37,380 bases of DNA from CAYHHI01 sp964356335 (GCA_964356335.1 CAYHHI010000029.1:1-37380), one strand, 5' to 3'; positions 25,326 through 33,682 are shown, counted from the stretch's first letter. The notes: generated by a model not told the origin, from the letters alone. Program-made: numbers and translations.

Positions 25326-26483
25326 ATGAAGAAGATCGTACGAATAGGCATTCTGACGGGTGGCGGTGATTGTCCAGGTCTCAACTCTGTCATAAGAGCC
25401 GTCGCCAAGTGTGCGATAGTCGATTTCGGGCTTGAGGTCTACGGCATATTTGATTCCTTCGATGGGCTGATTGGTGAGCCCAGGGCCAAGAGGCTCCAGA
25501 TGGACGACGTGAAGGGTCTGCTCTTCAGGGGAGGCACAATCCTGGGCTCGACCAATAAAGGGGATCCGTTCGCATACCGCAAGGTGGTATCCGGCAAGAT
25601 GATAGAGGAGGACCACTCGGATGACGTTGTTGAGAACTTCGGCAGGCTCGGTCTTGACGCGATCGTCGTGATTGGCGGCGATGGGACCATGGCTATCGCC
25701 AATAAATTCGTCGAGCGGAAGCATCTTCCCATTGTTGCTGTGCCCAAGACCATCGATAACGACATTCCCGGTACGGACAGGACCTTCGGGTTCGATACCG
25801 CGGTCGCAATAGCAACCGAGGCAATAGACAGGCTTCAGACCACGGCATCGAGCCATCACCGTACGCTGGTTGTTGAGACCATGGGCAGGAATGCCGGCTG
25901 GATAGCCCTTGAGTCCGGGCTTGCTGGCGGCGCGGATGTGATCCTCATACCTGAGATTCCGTTCACTGTGGAGGCTGTCGCTGGTGCCATAAACGAGCGG
26001 GAGCGGTACGGCCGCAGGTCGACCATAGTGTGCGCCGCCGAAGGCGCGAAGCCCGCGGGCGGTCAGCAATTCATTGAGAAGGTTGTTGAGGACAGTGCCG
26101 AACCCATTAGGCTGGGCGGGATTGCGCGGTGGCTGTGTGACCAGCTCGAGGGCAGAGTCAGAGCGGAATGCAGGGCAATCGTCTTGGGGCACGTCCAGCG
26201 GGGTGGCACGCCCACAGCAAACGACCGTGTGCTCTGTACGAGGCTAGGGGTCGAAGCTGTCCAGGCGATCATGAGAGGCGAATCGGGCAGCATGGTTGTA
26301 ACGAGGGACAACGCCGTAGGAACAATACCCATAGGCATGATAGCCGGAAGACTGAAAACCGTAGATCCCGATTCTGACATAATCAGATCTGCGCGGAGCA
26401 CCGCTGTTTCCTTCGGGGACCAATGCGGCACCGCGGACACCAAGGTTGCGATCTGCGCGGATGCATCGACCTCATCCGGGTAG
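25326..26483 (+). CDS. pfkA: 6-phosphofructokinase (Gly/Lys active-site type)
   Basis: The 385-residue product phosphorylates fructose-6-phosphate in glycolysis. Motifs: IGILTGGGDCPGLNSVIRA at the N-terminus, VIGGDGTMAIANKF with G120 at the donor-deciding site, VPKTIDNDIPGTDRTFGFDTA with K141, and ETMGRNAGWIALESGLA. Classical ATP-PFK has Gly/Gly at the two sites and PPi-PFK has Asp/Lys. Gly/Lys, as here, is found in a mixed clade that is generally ATP-dependent, so ATP is likely but not certain. GCGGGGGAGCAAGGCG precedes ATG 25326. The gene lies between glucan phosphorylase and motA; the latter is 217 bases downstream. Confidence 0.93.
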   Translation: MKKIVRIGILTGGGDCPGLNSVIRAVAKCAIVDFGLEVYGIFDSFDGLIGEPRAKRLQMDDVKGLLFRGGTILGSTNKGDPFAYRKVVSGKMIEEDHSDDVVENFGRLGLDAIVVIGGDGTMAIANKFVERKHLPIVAVPKTIDNDIPGTDRTFGFDTAVAIATEAIDRLQTTASSHHRTLVVETMGRNAGWIALESGLAGGADVILIPEIPFTVEAVAGAINERERYGRRSTIVCAAEGAKPAGGQQFIEKVVEDSAEPIRLGGIARWLCDQLEGRVRAECRAIVLGHVQRGGTPTANDRVLCTRLGVEAVQAIMRGESGSMVVTRDNAVGTIPIGMIAGRLKTVDPDSDIIRSARSTAVSFGDQCGTADTKVAICADASTSSG

Positions 26484-26519
26484 GACCAAGCGCTTAAACT
26501 CAAAGCGAGGTACTTGGTC
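26484..26519 (+). terminator. Possible terminator hairpin after pfk
   Basis: GACCAAG (26484-26490) pairs with CTTGGTC (26513-26519). An adjacent inner pair, CGCTT (26491-26495) with AAGCG (26503-26507), continues the stem past a bulge of five bases on the 3' side. It starts directly after the pfk stop. There is no T-run, so termination strength is unclear. Confidence 0.45.
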
Positions 26520-26628
26520 TCGGAGGGCCATGTCCACTGAAGGCCGAGTTCGATGCTAGACGCCTTTTGCTTGGATTACGGCCTGGGTTTCGGCCACGCC
26601 GTGCGTTTCCCACAAGCATAGATTCGAG

Positions 26629-26656
26629 TCGAGAGAGGCGCCCAAACAGCCGATAT
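26629..26656 (+). promoter_or_regulatory. Possible sigma-28 promoter for motAB
   Basis: GCCGATAT at 26649-26656 matches the FliA -10 consensus GCCGATAA at 7 of 8 positions. The expected -35 region (TCGAGAGA at 26629) matches weakly. The stator genes motA and motB are sigma-28 dependent in E. coli, and flgM is in this locus, so the context fits. Only the -10 is strong. Confidence 0.4.
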
Positions 26657-26700
26657 AGATCAGAGATCAGTTACGAGAAAGGACTATGGATTAGCGACTT

Positions 26701-27462
26701 ATGGATATTGCGACTGCACTAGGACTGGCACTTGGAATCGGTGCGATCCTCGTGGCATTCCTCGGGGAGGGCGGTAGTCTGAGGGCCATCCTTCAGTGGC
26801 AAGCGATGGTGCTTGTCATCTTCGGCACTATTGGCGCATCTACAGTCACCACTTCGATCAAGACGCTCTTGAGCGTGCCAACCTATCTCAAGATTGCCTT
26901 CTTCGGCAACCAGCCTGATCCGCGTGAGTTGGTCCAGAAGATCAGCAAGATGGCAGAGAAGGCTAGAAGGGATGGCATTCTCGCCCTGGAGGAAGACCTG
27001 CACACGGTCACCAACCCCTTCTTCAAAAAGGCCTTTCAGCTTGCCATCGACGGCACAGACGGAAATGCCCTCAAGGATACCCTCGAAACCGAGGTGTCAT
27101 ACATTTCGGAGCGTCATAAGAAAGGCATCATGCTGTTCCAGAAGATGGGAGGATTCGCACCGACCATGGGGATTCTCGGCACGGTGCTAGGCCTGATTAA
27201 TACGCTGGCAAACACCGAGGATGCGGGCCAGATGGCGGTTCACATAGCTAGCGCATTCATCGCGACCCTTTGGGGGGTGGGAACCGCTAACCTGATCTAT
27301 CTGCCCATCGGCGACAAGCTCAAGCACCGGCACGAGGAGGAAATGATCGTGCTGGAGCTCATTACCCACGGCGTATACTGCATCCAGCTGGGTGACAACC
27401 CGCGCGTCATTCGTACCAAACTCTACTCATTCATCATGCCCAAGTTGAGGGAGAGCAATTAA
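26701..27462 (+). CDS. motA: MotA, flagellar stator protein
   Basis: The 253-residue membrane protein has four predicted helices: residues about 5-22 and 30-50, then after a cytoplasmic loop of about 90 residues, 145-170 and 180-205. The loop has the charged segment AEKARRDGILALEEDL, which corresponds to the torque-generating face contacting FliG. MGGFAPTMGILGTVLGLINT and HIASAFIATLWGVGTANLIY are the characteristic helices 3 and 4. It forms the ion channel with MotB. ATG 26701 has no ribosome site at normal spacing. AAAGGA (26678-26683) is closer to an ATG at 26686 that stops after two codons. motB begins 3 bases after its stop. Confidence 0.96.
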   Translation: MDIATALGLALGIGAILVAFLGEGGSLRAILQWQAMVLVIFGTIGASTVTTSIKTLLSVPTYLKIAFFGNQPDPRELVQKISKMAEKARRDGILALEEDLHTVTNPFFKKAFQLAIDGTDGNALKDTLETEVSYISERHKKGIMLFQKMGGFAPTMGILGTVLGLINTLANTEDAGQMAVHIASAFIATLWGVGTANLIYLPIGDKLKHRHEEEMIVLELITHGVYCIQLGDNPRVIRTKLYSFIMPKLRESN

Positions 27463-27464
27463 CT

Positions 27465-28292
27465 ATGCGCCGCAAAAAGACCGATGAGGAGCACGAAAAC
27501 ACCGAGCGATGGCTTCTTACCTACGCCGACCTTATCACACTGCTTCTCGCTTTTTTCATCACCATGTACTCCATGTCCAGAGTCGATGCCAAAAAGTTCG
27601 GGGCGGTGCAGATGGCACTCAGCAGCGTGCTTCACGGGGGACGGAGCCCATGGGAAGGCCGCGTACCGGGGATGCCCACAGACGAGCAGCGCCGGAGTCT
27701 CTTGAATCCCAACGACTTGAGGCTTCTTCAGGTGAAAATCGGGCAGAGCTTCCAGACGCAAAACGATTCCACCAGCATCACGACTGACATCGACCAAAGG
27801 GGCCTCGTCATCCACGTTAGAGAGAACACCTTCTTCGACACGGGCAAGGCTGACCTCACCCCGGCAGCGCAGAGTGCGCTAGCCGCCATTGGAGCCGTAA
27901 TCCAGGGCATAGATAACTACATCAGGGTGGAAGGACATACCGATAACATCCCCATCCATAACTACGAGTTTCCTTCGAACTGGGAGCTCTCGACCGCGCG
28001 TGCTACCAAGGTAGTACGTTATCTCATCGACAGCTACGACTTCCCGGCAGACAAGATCTCCGCCTCGGGGTACGCCGAATACCGCCCGCTTGTTCCCAAC
28101 GATACCCCCGAGAACCGCGCAAAGAACAGGCGCGTTGACATCGTCATCCTTTCGGCCACGCGCGGTGGCGATGAGCCTGAGGCCCCACCCGAGGCAATCC
28201 CACGCTTGATCAAACCTAAAGATCGCATCACTCCTCACATTACAGCCCCGGGCCAGAACGAGGCTGTGGAGCCCGCAGCAGAGGGGCCTTAG
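27465..28292 (+). CDS. motB: MotB, flagellar stator protein
   Basis: The 275-residue protein has a short cytoplasmic N-terminus, one membrane helix (residues about 17-37) with the ion-binding D22 in LLTYADLITLLLAFF, a periplasmic plug/linker and an OmpA-type peptidoglycan-binding domain (about 115-230: VEGHTDNIPIHNY, WELSTARATKVVRYL, NRAKNRRVDIVIL). The tail (about 235-275) is Pro/Glu-rich. With MotA it conducts ions and anchors the stator to the wall. Proton versus sodium use cannot be decided from sequence. Its start is 3 bases after the motA stop and uses GAGGGAG in the motA end. Confidence 0.96.
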   Translation: MRRKKTDEEHENTERWLLTYADLITLLLAFFITMYSMSRVDAKKFGAVQMALSSVLHGGRSPWEGRVPGMPTDEQRRSLLNPNDLRLLQVKIGQSFQTQNDSTSITTDIDQRGLVIHVRENTFFDTGKADLTPAAQSALAAIGAVIQGIDNYIRVEGHTDNIPIHNYEFPSNWELSTARATKVVRYLIDSYDFPADKISASGYAEYRPLVPNDTPENRAKNRRVDIVILSATRGGDEPEAPPEAIPRLIKPKDRITPHITAPGQNEAVEPAAEGP

Positions 28293-28598
28293 CCAACTCA
28301 CCCCAGGGGCTTTATCATGCATCATCCAACCCTATGGGTATCTTGTTTTGTGGTGGTTCTGGTTTTGCTGTGGACCTTGACACCCTGGTGATATCAGCAG
28401 AGGAACCGCCTTCTGTTGCCATGAAGTGCACATTTGGTGGAATCTGAGCCGCAAGCCATGACGAATGCTCAGGTACGGAACCCCACTGCCGAGCTCGCCA
28501 AAACCTCTAAAAAAGTCTAAATATGTGCCTGCCAGATGCCGAAGAACTAAAGAGTAAGGTGCGAACATGGTTCTTATGCCAAAAGGAGGGACAAGACC
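28293..28598. other. Intergenic gap upstream of the fibre-like locus
   Basis: The 306 bases hold no convincing gene. The only promoter-like match is a weak sigma-28-type pair, TAAA at 28518 and GCCGAAGA at 28538, with a spacer one base longer than consensus. AAAAGGAGGG (28581-28590) is the strong ribosome site of the following gene. A weak GG-N10-GC match lies near 28436 but has a poor consensus around it. Confidence 0.45.
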
Positions 28599-29138
28599 AT
28601 GAGGTTAGCTTCAGTTGTGCTCGCAGTCAGCCTTTCGTTCGGGCTGGTCGGACTGGCCTTTGCGGCAGATACCGCGGATCAGACAGTCCAGATGAACGTT
28701 GATGAAATATGCGTTATCGATGTCACAGGCAATCCGGGTGCCCTGACCATAGTTGCGCCCACCACAGGCGGCCAGACGCCACCTGATGACAGCGACAACA
28801 CCACATATGCCCAGTACACATCTGTGGTATCAGGCTCGACGGTCCGGGCCGTTACGGCTGAGTGGGATGGCTCTGACGCTGCGCCTGCTGGCTGCTCGCT
28901 GGCGTTGGAAGTGACCGCCGTGACTGCGGGCTGTGGAAGCCGTGTGGTTGGCGGTATCATCACGATGACGTCAACTGCTCAGAACATCATAACTGCCATC
29001 GGTAGCTGCGCGACAGGCACGGGCGGCACCGACGGTGGGCAGCTTACCTACACCCTGAAAGTCGACAATGTTTCTCAGCTCGATGCATCCGATGACCAGT
29101 CGGTGACAGTGACTCTGACACTTACTGATGCATCGTAG
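28599..29138 (+). CDS. Small exported protein, putative fibre subunit 1
   Basis: The 179-residue protein has a clear signal peptide (residues 1-22, ending AFA-ADT). The mature part is Thr/Val/Gly-rich and beta-stranded, with four cysteines (EICVID, AGCSLA, AGCGSR, GSCATG) likely forming two disulfides. The first cysteine follows an N-terminal strand, and the C-terminus SVTVTLTLTDAS alternates hydrophobic and polar residues. This resembles chaperone-usher pilins and spore-coat-U/DUF4402-type secreted proteins, but I do not assign a family. It has a very strong ribosome site, and a 13-base-pair hairpin follows its stop, as expected for a highly expressed subunit. It is first in a run of genes including chaperone-like and usher-like proteins. 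Confidence 0.75.
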   Translation: MRLASVVLAVSLSFGLVGLAFAADTADQTVQMNVDEICVIDVTGNPGALTIVAPTTGGQTPPDDSDNTTYAQYTSVVSGSTVRAVTAEWDGSDAAPAGCSLALEVTAVTAGCGSRVVGGIITMTSTAQNIITAIGSCATGTGGTDGGQLTYTLKVDNVSQLDASDDQSVTVTLTLTDAS

Positions 29139-29173
29139 GATCTGCGCCACAGGGCCGTGGGAGACGTACACGC

Positions 29174-29202
29174 GGCATAGCAAGTAACCTACTTGCTATG
29201 CC
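29174..29202 (+). terminator. Strong hairpin between the two putative subunit genes
   Basis: GGCATAGCAAGTA (29174-29186) and TACTTGCTATGCC (29190-29202) form a perfect 13-base-pair stem with a 3-base loop, followed by TCTTTCC. It lies 35 bases after the first subunit stop and ends 24 bases before the next ATG. It could be a partial terminator or an mRNA stabiliser that lets the first subunit be made in excess, as known for pilus operons. Confidence 0.78.
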
Positions 29203-29226
29203 TCTTTCCAAGCGCAAGGAGAGCGT

Positions 29227-29730
29227 ATGGAAAGAAAAGTCAAAATAAGCATCTTATTATCACTATCCGCAATTGCCATCCCTTTTGCTTTTGGGGGAGC
29301 CTCTTGGGCGGGCCTCTCCATTTCGGCTGTAGGCACCTGGTCGGAAACCGTAGACGAGACTGACCTGGCAGGAGGACCCGGAAGCAACTTGGTCAGCACC
29401 TGCGAGAGCACAGCCGACCAGGTTTCCGTAGACATATCAGGAACCACCGGCGACTCGGACACATGGCGTGTTGACCTGAAGAAAACCGATACGACCTGGC
29501 ATGGCGATCTGCATCTTCATCTCAAGCGAACCTCTGACGGGACGGGCTCGGGAAGCATATCGGGCGGCGCATCTTACGTGGAAGCCACTGATACGTACAC
29601 GGAGTTCTTCAGCGGCGGCGGCGATAGAACCGGCATACACGTACAGCTCAAGATCACGGGCATCTCCGTAGGTGTTCCTGCGGATGCATATTCAACAACC
29701 ATCTACTACACGGTCGTCGACACCAACTAG
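29227..29730 (+). CDS. Small exported protein, putative fibre subunit 2
   Basis: The 167-residue protein has a signal peptide (about residues 1-28, ending SWA). The mature part is beta-rich, with GSNLVSTCESTADQVSVDI, a WHGDLHLHLKRTSDG segment and one cysteine. Its end PADAYSTTIYYTVVDTN resembles the C-terminal strand of chaperone-usher pilins (xYxxxIxYTV with aromatic residues near the end), the strand a chaperone would hold. No known family is assigned. AAGGAG precedes ATG 29227. It lies between the first subunit and the chaperone-like gene, which starts 13 bases after its stop. Confidence 0.72.
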   Translation: MERKVKISILLSLSAIAIPFAFGGASWAGLSISAVGTWSETVDETDLAGGPGSNLVSTCESTADQVSVDISGTTGDSDTWRVDLKKTDTTWHGDLHLHLKRTSDGTGSGSISGGASYVEATDTYTEFFSGGGDRTGIHVQLKITGISVGVPADAYSTTIYYTVVDTN

Positions 29731-29743
29731 GGAGTGAGAGTAT

Positions 29744-30628
29744 ATGAGATCATGTGGAGTAAGGCCTCGAGGGTTGCGGAGGCGCGGTGCCTGGAGCCCC
29801 GTCTTGCTGGCGGCATTCCTGGCTGCTTCAATAGGTGTGACCGCCTTCACCGCCGCTGCAAGCGTATCCGTGAGCGGCAAACTGACCCACGAAAAAGAGG
29901 CACAACCCGGGGAGACATACGAGAGCTTGATCTACATAAGCAACACGGGGGATGAGGCCGAGCAGGTAAAAGTCTACCAGACCGACTACCTTTTCTCCTG
30001 TGACGGCAAGTACTTCTATGATGAGCCCGGCCAGAACTCCCGGTCCAACGCAGGTTGGATCACCTTCGGGCCAAGCAGACTGACGATTTCTCCTCGCGGC
30101 AGCTCCATCATCAACTACTCAGTCAAGGTCCCCACCGATCAGAACTTAGTCGGTACCTACTGGAGCATCATCATGGTTGAGGTCGTGAGCAAGGCCTCGC
30201 CCGAATTGACGAGCGCCCATGATGGACAAGCCAGGCTGGGAATAGATCAGGTCTTTCGCTACGGTGTTCAGATAGTGACCCATATCGGGACCACAGGCCA
30301 GCGAAAACTCAAGTTCATCGACACCAGGCTCTTGAAAGAAGTCGGTGGCAGAGTTCTCGAGGTTGACCTTGAGAACACGGGCGAGAGGTGGTTGAAACCG
30401 TCCCTGTGGACCGAGCTCTACGACACCGCCGGCACCTATGTCGGGAAGTTCGAAGCAGGTACCTTGCGCATATACCCTGGCACGTCAGTTCGGTACAAGG
30501 TCGACCTTACCAAGGTGGAGAAAGGCGACTACAAGGCTGTGGTCATTGCGGACTGTGGCGCCGATGATGTCTTCGGAGCGACATTTTCCCTGAGCGTGGA
30601 GAATGAAGATACTTCTACTGGCAATTAG
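29744..30628 (+). CDS. Periplasmic chaperone-like protein (two Ig-like domains)
   Basis: The 294-residue protein has a signal region (basic residues 1-20, then a hydrophobic stretch ending near AAA-SVS). Two Ig-like domains follow: residues about 42-155 (VSGKLTHEKEAQPGETYESL, ISNTGDEAEQVKVYQ, RLTISPRGSSIINYSVKVP) and about 185-285 (FIDTRLLKEVGGRVLEV, LENTGERWLKPSLW, LRIYPGTSVRYKVDL). The two-domain boomerang layout and the position between subunits and usher-like gene resemble PapD/DUF916-type chaperones. Direct identity to classical chaperones is not evident by eye. The end overlaps the next gene by 26 bases, suggesting coupling. Confidence 0.72.
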   Translation: MRSCGVRPRGLRRRGAWSPVLLAAFLAASIGVTAFTAAASVSVSGKLTHEKEAQPGETYESLIYISNTGDEAEQVKVYQTDYLFSCDGKYFYDEPGQNSRSNAGWITFGPSRLTISPRGSSIINYSVKVPTDQNLVGTYWSIIMVEVVSKASPELTSAHDGQARLGIDQVFRYGVQIVTHIGTTGQRKLKFIDTRLLKEVGGRVLEVDLENTGERWLKPSLWTELYDTAGTYVGKFEAGTLRIYPGTSVRYKVDLTKVEKGDYKAVVIADCGADDVFGATFSLSVENEDTSTGN

Positions 30629-33374
30629 TGTGTTCTTCCTGGGGCTCTCGGCTCCTGCTGGTGCCGAGACAGCTCGGCATGGGGACCGTCATGCTGTTAC
30701 CTCCACAGATAGCCTGAAGGTAAGCGCTGTGAGGGCGGGCTCTCCTGAGGTCGAGCCGCCAAGGATCGTAACCAGCATCTTCCTCATAACTAACAATTCA
30801 TCACGGGACATTGAAGTCAGTTCTCGTGTCGACCTGCCGGACGGCTGGTTGGTCATAACGGGGGATTCAACCATATACCTGGGCGCTAACCAGCGCGACA
30901 TCAGCCTTGTGAGCATCCTGGTACCACGCACGTCCCAGCCACGGCAATACCAGATTACATACACAGTCAGTGCAGTCGGGCGTCCCGATCTGGCAGACTG
31001 TTGTTCAGTGCCTATCGTGATCTTGCCAGTTGCCAAACTTGAGGTGAAATCGCTTGGTGTCCCGGACTTCGTCGTAGCAGGCGATGAATTCAAGGCGTCC
31101 TTCGCCATCTCAAACAGAGGCAACGCGGCCGTCGAGGTGCGCTTGCGAACCGAGACAGCGTCAGACATGCCGTTCGTTCTTGAAAACCAGATGTTGGAGA
31201 TCTTGCCAGGCCAGACAAGAGGTGCCGATCTCTCCCTCAAGACCGATCCCCAACTCAAGAAGACGATAAGGGACAACTTGACCCTGATCGCCGAGGCTGC
31301 CGACCCGAAGGTCGAGGCCCATGCGACATGCCCGGTCGAAGTCATCCCCAGGGTCACTGGAGTGGAGGACCGCTTCGAGCGGGTTCCGTCACTTCTATCC
31401 TTGCGGAGCGTGACCGGCAGTAACGGAGAGACGAGATCGCGCTTCCAGGGAGAGATCTCGGGCGATGGCACGTTCGGCAGAACCAGCCGTAACCGCCTGA
31501 CCTTCCTTTTCAAGGGTCCGGATGTCCAGCGAATCGGTGTTCTCGGGAGACGTGATGAGTACTTTCTGACGTACTCTGCTGGAAACTACGAGGTCGCCAT
31601 GGGCGACCGCACGTACTCGGTATCGCAGCTCACGGAAAGCCATCGCTATGGCCGGGGCCTTGAGGCCAAGATCAAACTAAAGCGATTTCGCTTAGGAGCT
31701 TATAGCCTTAGGAACTCCTCGGATGAACCCCGCGAGGAGCAGACCGCCGCTTATCTCGACTGCGCCCTAAACAGCGCTGCCAATGTGGGCATTAATTACC
31801 TCTTTAAAGACAAGGGGCGCGCAAGTCACATCGTGGGATTGGACAGCAGGATCGCGCCTGCCCGTAACACCGATATCAAAGCAGAGTATTCCGCCGGTCT
31901 CACAGATAGCCATGACCGCAATGCCTATTATCTTGAGCTGCGCAGCATGCAAAAGAGGGCTTCAGGCTCCCTAATGTTTATCCACGCCGATCCTGACTAT
32001 CCGGGGTGCTTCCGGGATATGGAGTTCATTTCGAGCACGATGGGTCTTGTCCTTAGAGCCACCACCAAACTGAACGTCAGCTTCAGGCAAGAGCGGCACA
32101 ATCTGGGGCAGGACGAACCGCTTTCCATACCCAGGGAGCGCGAGTACCAGCTTCGCCTCGACGAAAGGATCAAGGCGACTGACATCTCGCTCGGATGGAG
32201 GACTCGCTCACACGAGAACAGACAAAACGGTGACGGCTTCGACAATGTGGAGAACGTAGTGAGATCTAGTGTCGGGCAGCGCTTCGACAGGTGGAACTAC
32301 CACGCTGCGCTCGAATCCGGCTGGATACACGACGAGCAGGAAGGTCGGAGTTCAAGTCTTCAGAGATGCTCTGCAAGCCTCCATCTCCACCCGACCAATC
32401 GCCAGACCTATAGCTGCTATCTGAGTTATGATACCAGCCGCATCCCCGGTAAACCGAGAAAGCGCTATGTCGCGGTTGGGCTGAGCAGCTCCTTCAAGCT
32501 AAGGGCCAATACAGCGATCGATGTCGGCTTCAGGTCGAACGACTACGAATACGGCGAGAGTCTCCAGAGCAATATGCTAGATGTGACCCTGTGCCACAGG
32601 TTGCCCAACAAGAGTGCCATTATCCTTCGAGGCCACTACAGGCCCTGGGAGAGCCAGTCCGCGCATGATGAAATCGCGGTCTCACTCGAGTACGCAATCC
32701 CGATCGGAATGCCGGTCGCTAAGCGCCGGACGGTCGGGGCAGTCAAGGGGCGCGTCTATGACGACCTCTCCGGTCTGCCCGTTCGGGATGCCATCCTCAG
32801 GTTGGATGGGGCGACTGCCGTGACCGATGCCAAGGGCAATTTCATCTTCCCGTCTATCGCAAAGGGCAGCTACCACCTTAGATTGGACAGAGCAAGCATC
32901 GGATTCGATCGCATGACTATCCAGAAGGTTCCAATCGAAGTGGCAGTTGAAGGTGGCAAAGAGACCGCCCTCCAGATCGGCGTGACGCGAAGGGCCCGGC
33001 TACAGGGCAGGGTAATGCTGTATCGGTCGACGGCCGAAGGAACCATGCCCTCGCACGTCGACAACGCTGATCTTATCGAGGACCGGGGCCTCCCGGACTT
33101 GTTGGTGGAGTTAACCGACGGAGTAGAGACCAAACGGGTCTTCACCGACGAGAAGGGGCGCTTCACGTTTGAGGAGATGCGCCCTGGTGCTTGGACGTTA
33201 AGGGTCTCCGAAGACAATCTGCCCGAGTACACCCGCCTAGAGATGAATACCTTCGAATTCAGCCCGATGCCGGGCGAGGAGATGCAGGCTCTGGTAAGGG
33301 TGCTTCCCCAGAAGCGCCAGGTGCAGATTCTCCAAGAAGGGGGAGTCCTGAAGGAGCAGAAGTCCCCCAAGTGA
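30603..33374 (+). CDS. Usher-like outer-membrane protein with N-terminal Ig and C-terminal CarboxypepD_reg-like domains
   Basis: The 923-residue protein has a signal peptide (1-22), two NEW3/Ig-like domains (about 35-135 and 140-245), a long beta-strand-rich middle (about 255-695) with alternating aromatic and polar residues, then two CarboxypepD_reg-like sandwiches (about 710-795 with VKGRVYDDLSGLPVRDAIL and VTDAKGNFIFP; about 797-905 with VFTDEKGRFTFEEM). The middle includes MGDRTYSVSQLTESHRYGRG, reminiscent of usher-like porins. I read it as a fibre secretion pore. Its start overlaps the chaperone gene. The stop overlaps the small gene behind it (TGATG). A classical PapC-type plug is not obvious. 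Confidence 0.72.
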   Translation: MKILLLAISVFFLGLSAPAGAETARHGDRHAVTSTDSLKVSAVRAGSPEVEPPRIVTSIFLITNNSSRDIEVSSRVDLPDGWLVITGDSTIYLGANQRDISLVSILVPRTSQPRQYQITYTVSAVGRPDLADCCSVPIVILPVAKLEVKSLGVPDFVVAGDEFKASFAISNRGNAAVEVRLRTETASDMPFVLENQMLEILPGQTRGADLSLKTDPQLKKTIRDNLTLIAEAADPKVEAHATCPVEVIPRVTGVEDRFERVPSLLSLRSVTGSNGETRSRFQGEISGDGTFGRTSRNRLTFLFKGPDVQRIGVLGRRDEYFLTYSAGNYEVAMGDRTYSVSQLTESHRYGRGLEAKIKLKRFRLGAYSLRNSSDEPREEQTAAYLDCALNSAANVGINYLFKDKGRASHIVGLDSRIAPARNTDIKAEYSAGLTDSHDRNAYYLELRSMQKRASGSLMFIHADPDYPGCFRDMEFISSTMGLVLRATTKLNVSFRQERHNLGQDEPLSIPREREYQLRLDERIKATDISLGWRTRSHENRQNGDGFDNVENVVRSSVGQRFDRWNYHAALESGWIHDEQEGRSSSLQRCSASLHLHPTNRQTYSCYLSYDTSRIPGKPRKRYVAVGLSSSFKLRANTAIDVGFRSNDYEYGESLQSNMLDVTLCHRLPNKSAIILRGHYRPWESQSAHDEIAVSLEYAIPIGMPVAKRRTVGAVKGRVYDDLSGLPVRDAILRLDGATAVTDAKGNFIFPSIAKGSYHLRLDRASIGFDRMTIQKVPIEVAVEGGKETALQIGVTRRARLQGRVMLYRSTAEGTMPSHVDNADLIEDRGLPDLLVELTDGVETKRVFTDEKGRFTFEEMRPGAWTLRVSEDNLPEYTRLEMNTFEFSPMPGEEMQALVRVLPQKRQVQILQEGGVLKEQKSPK

Positions 33375-33682
33375 TGGGGTCTGGCAACCACGGCGTAAAC
33401 TCGCTCCGAACTTGGATCAAGGATTGGGAGCAGAAGGAACTATTGAGGCTTGTTCTTCATAAGGCGATCCTCGGCCCCGATTATGTGAAAATGGCCCTGT
33501 ACGGGCGACCGCCCGAAATAGGGCCTCTTGCTACTGCCGAGCCACGCTCTGAGACATTGAACTGGCTCCTCGGGCAGGTGTCCCAGAGCGTGCTGCTGTT
33601 GCACTCTGTCGGGATTAAGGCAACCCCAGGCTTAAGAGGCCGGTACGCAATGGCAGTGACGCTTCAGACCGACCCACGCTAG
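33374..33682 (+). CDS. Small coupled protein of unknown function
   Basis: A 102-residue reading frame begins with an ATG overlapping the usher-like stop (TGATG), which points to translational coupling. The product has an amphipathic stretch WIKDWEQKELLRLVLHKAIL, a middle segment YGRPPEIGPLATAEPRSETL, and LGQVSQSVLLLHSVGI. There is no signal peptide or membrane helix, so it is probably cytoplasmic. I recognise no family. The same frame continues upstream inside the usher-like gene, but with no matching ribosome site. It may support or regulate the fibre system, or be unrelated. Confidence 0.55.
   Translation: MGSGNHGVNSLRTWIKDWEQKELLRLVLHKAILGPDYVKMALYGRPPEIGPLATAEPRSETLNWLLGQVSQSVLLLHSVGIKATPGLRGRYAMAVTLQTDPR

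Noticed and set aside
25293..26192. A 299-codon minus-strand reading frame opposite pfk
   Set aside because: pfk motifs on the + strand are unambiguous. The minus frame is a by-product of GC-rich codon use.
28436..28452. Sigma-54-like GG-N10-GC upstream of the fibre locus
   Set aside because: Only the invariant dinucleotides fit; the surrounding consensus bases do not.
28518..28545. Sigma-28-like TAAA and GCCGAAGA upstream of the first subunit gene
   Set aside because: The spacer is one base too long and the -10 is imperfect, so it is kept only as a note in the gap entry.
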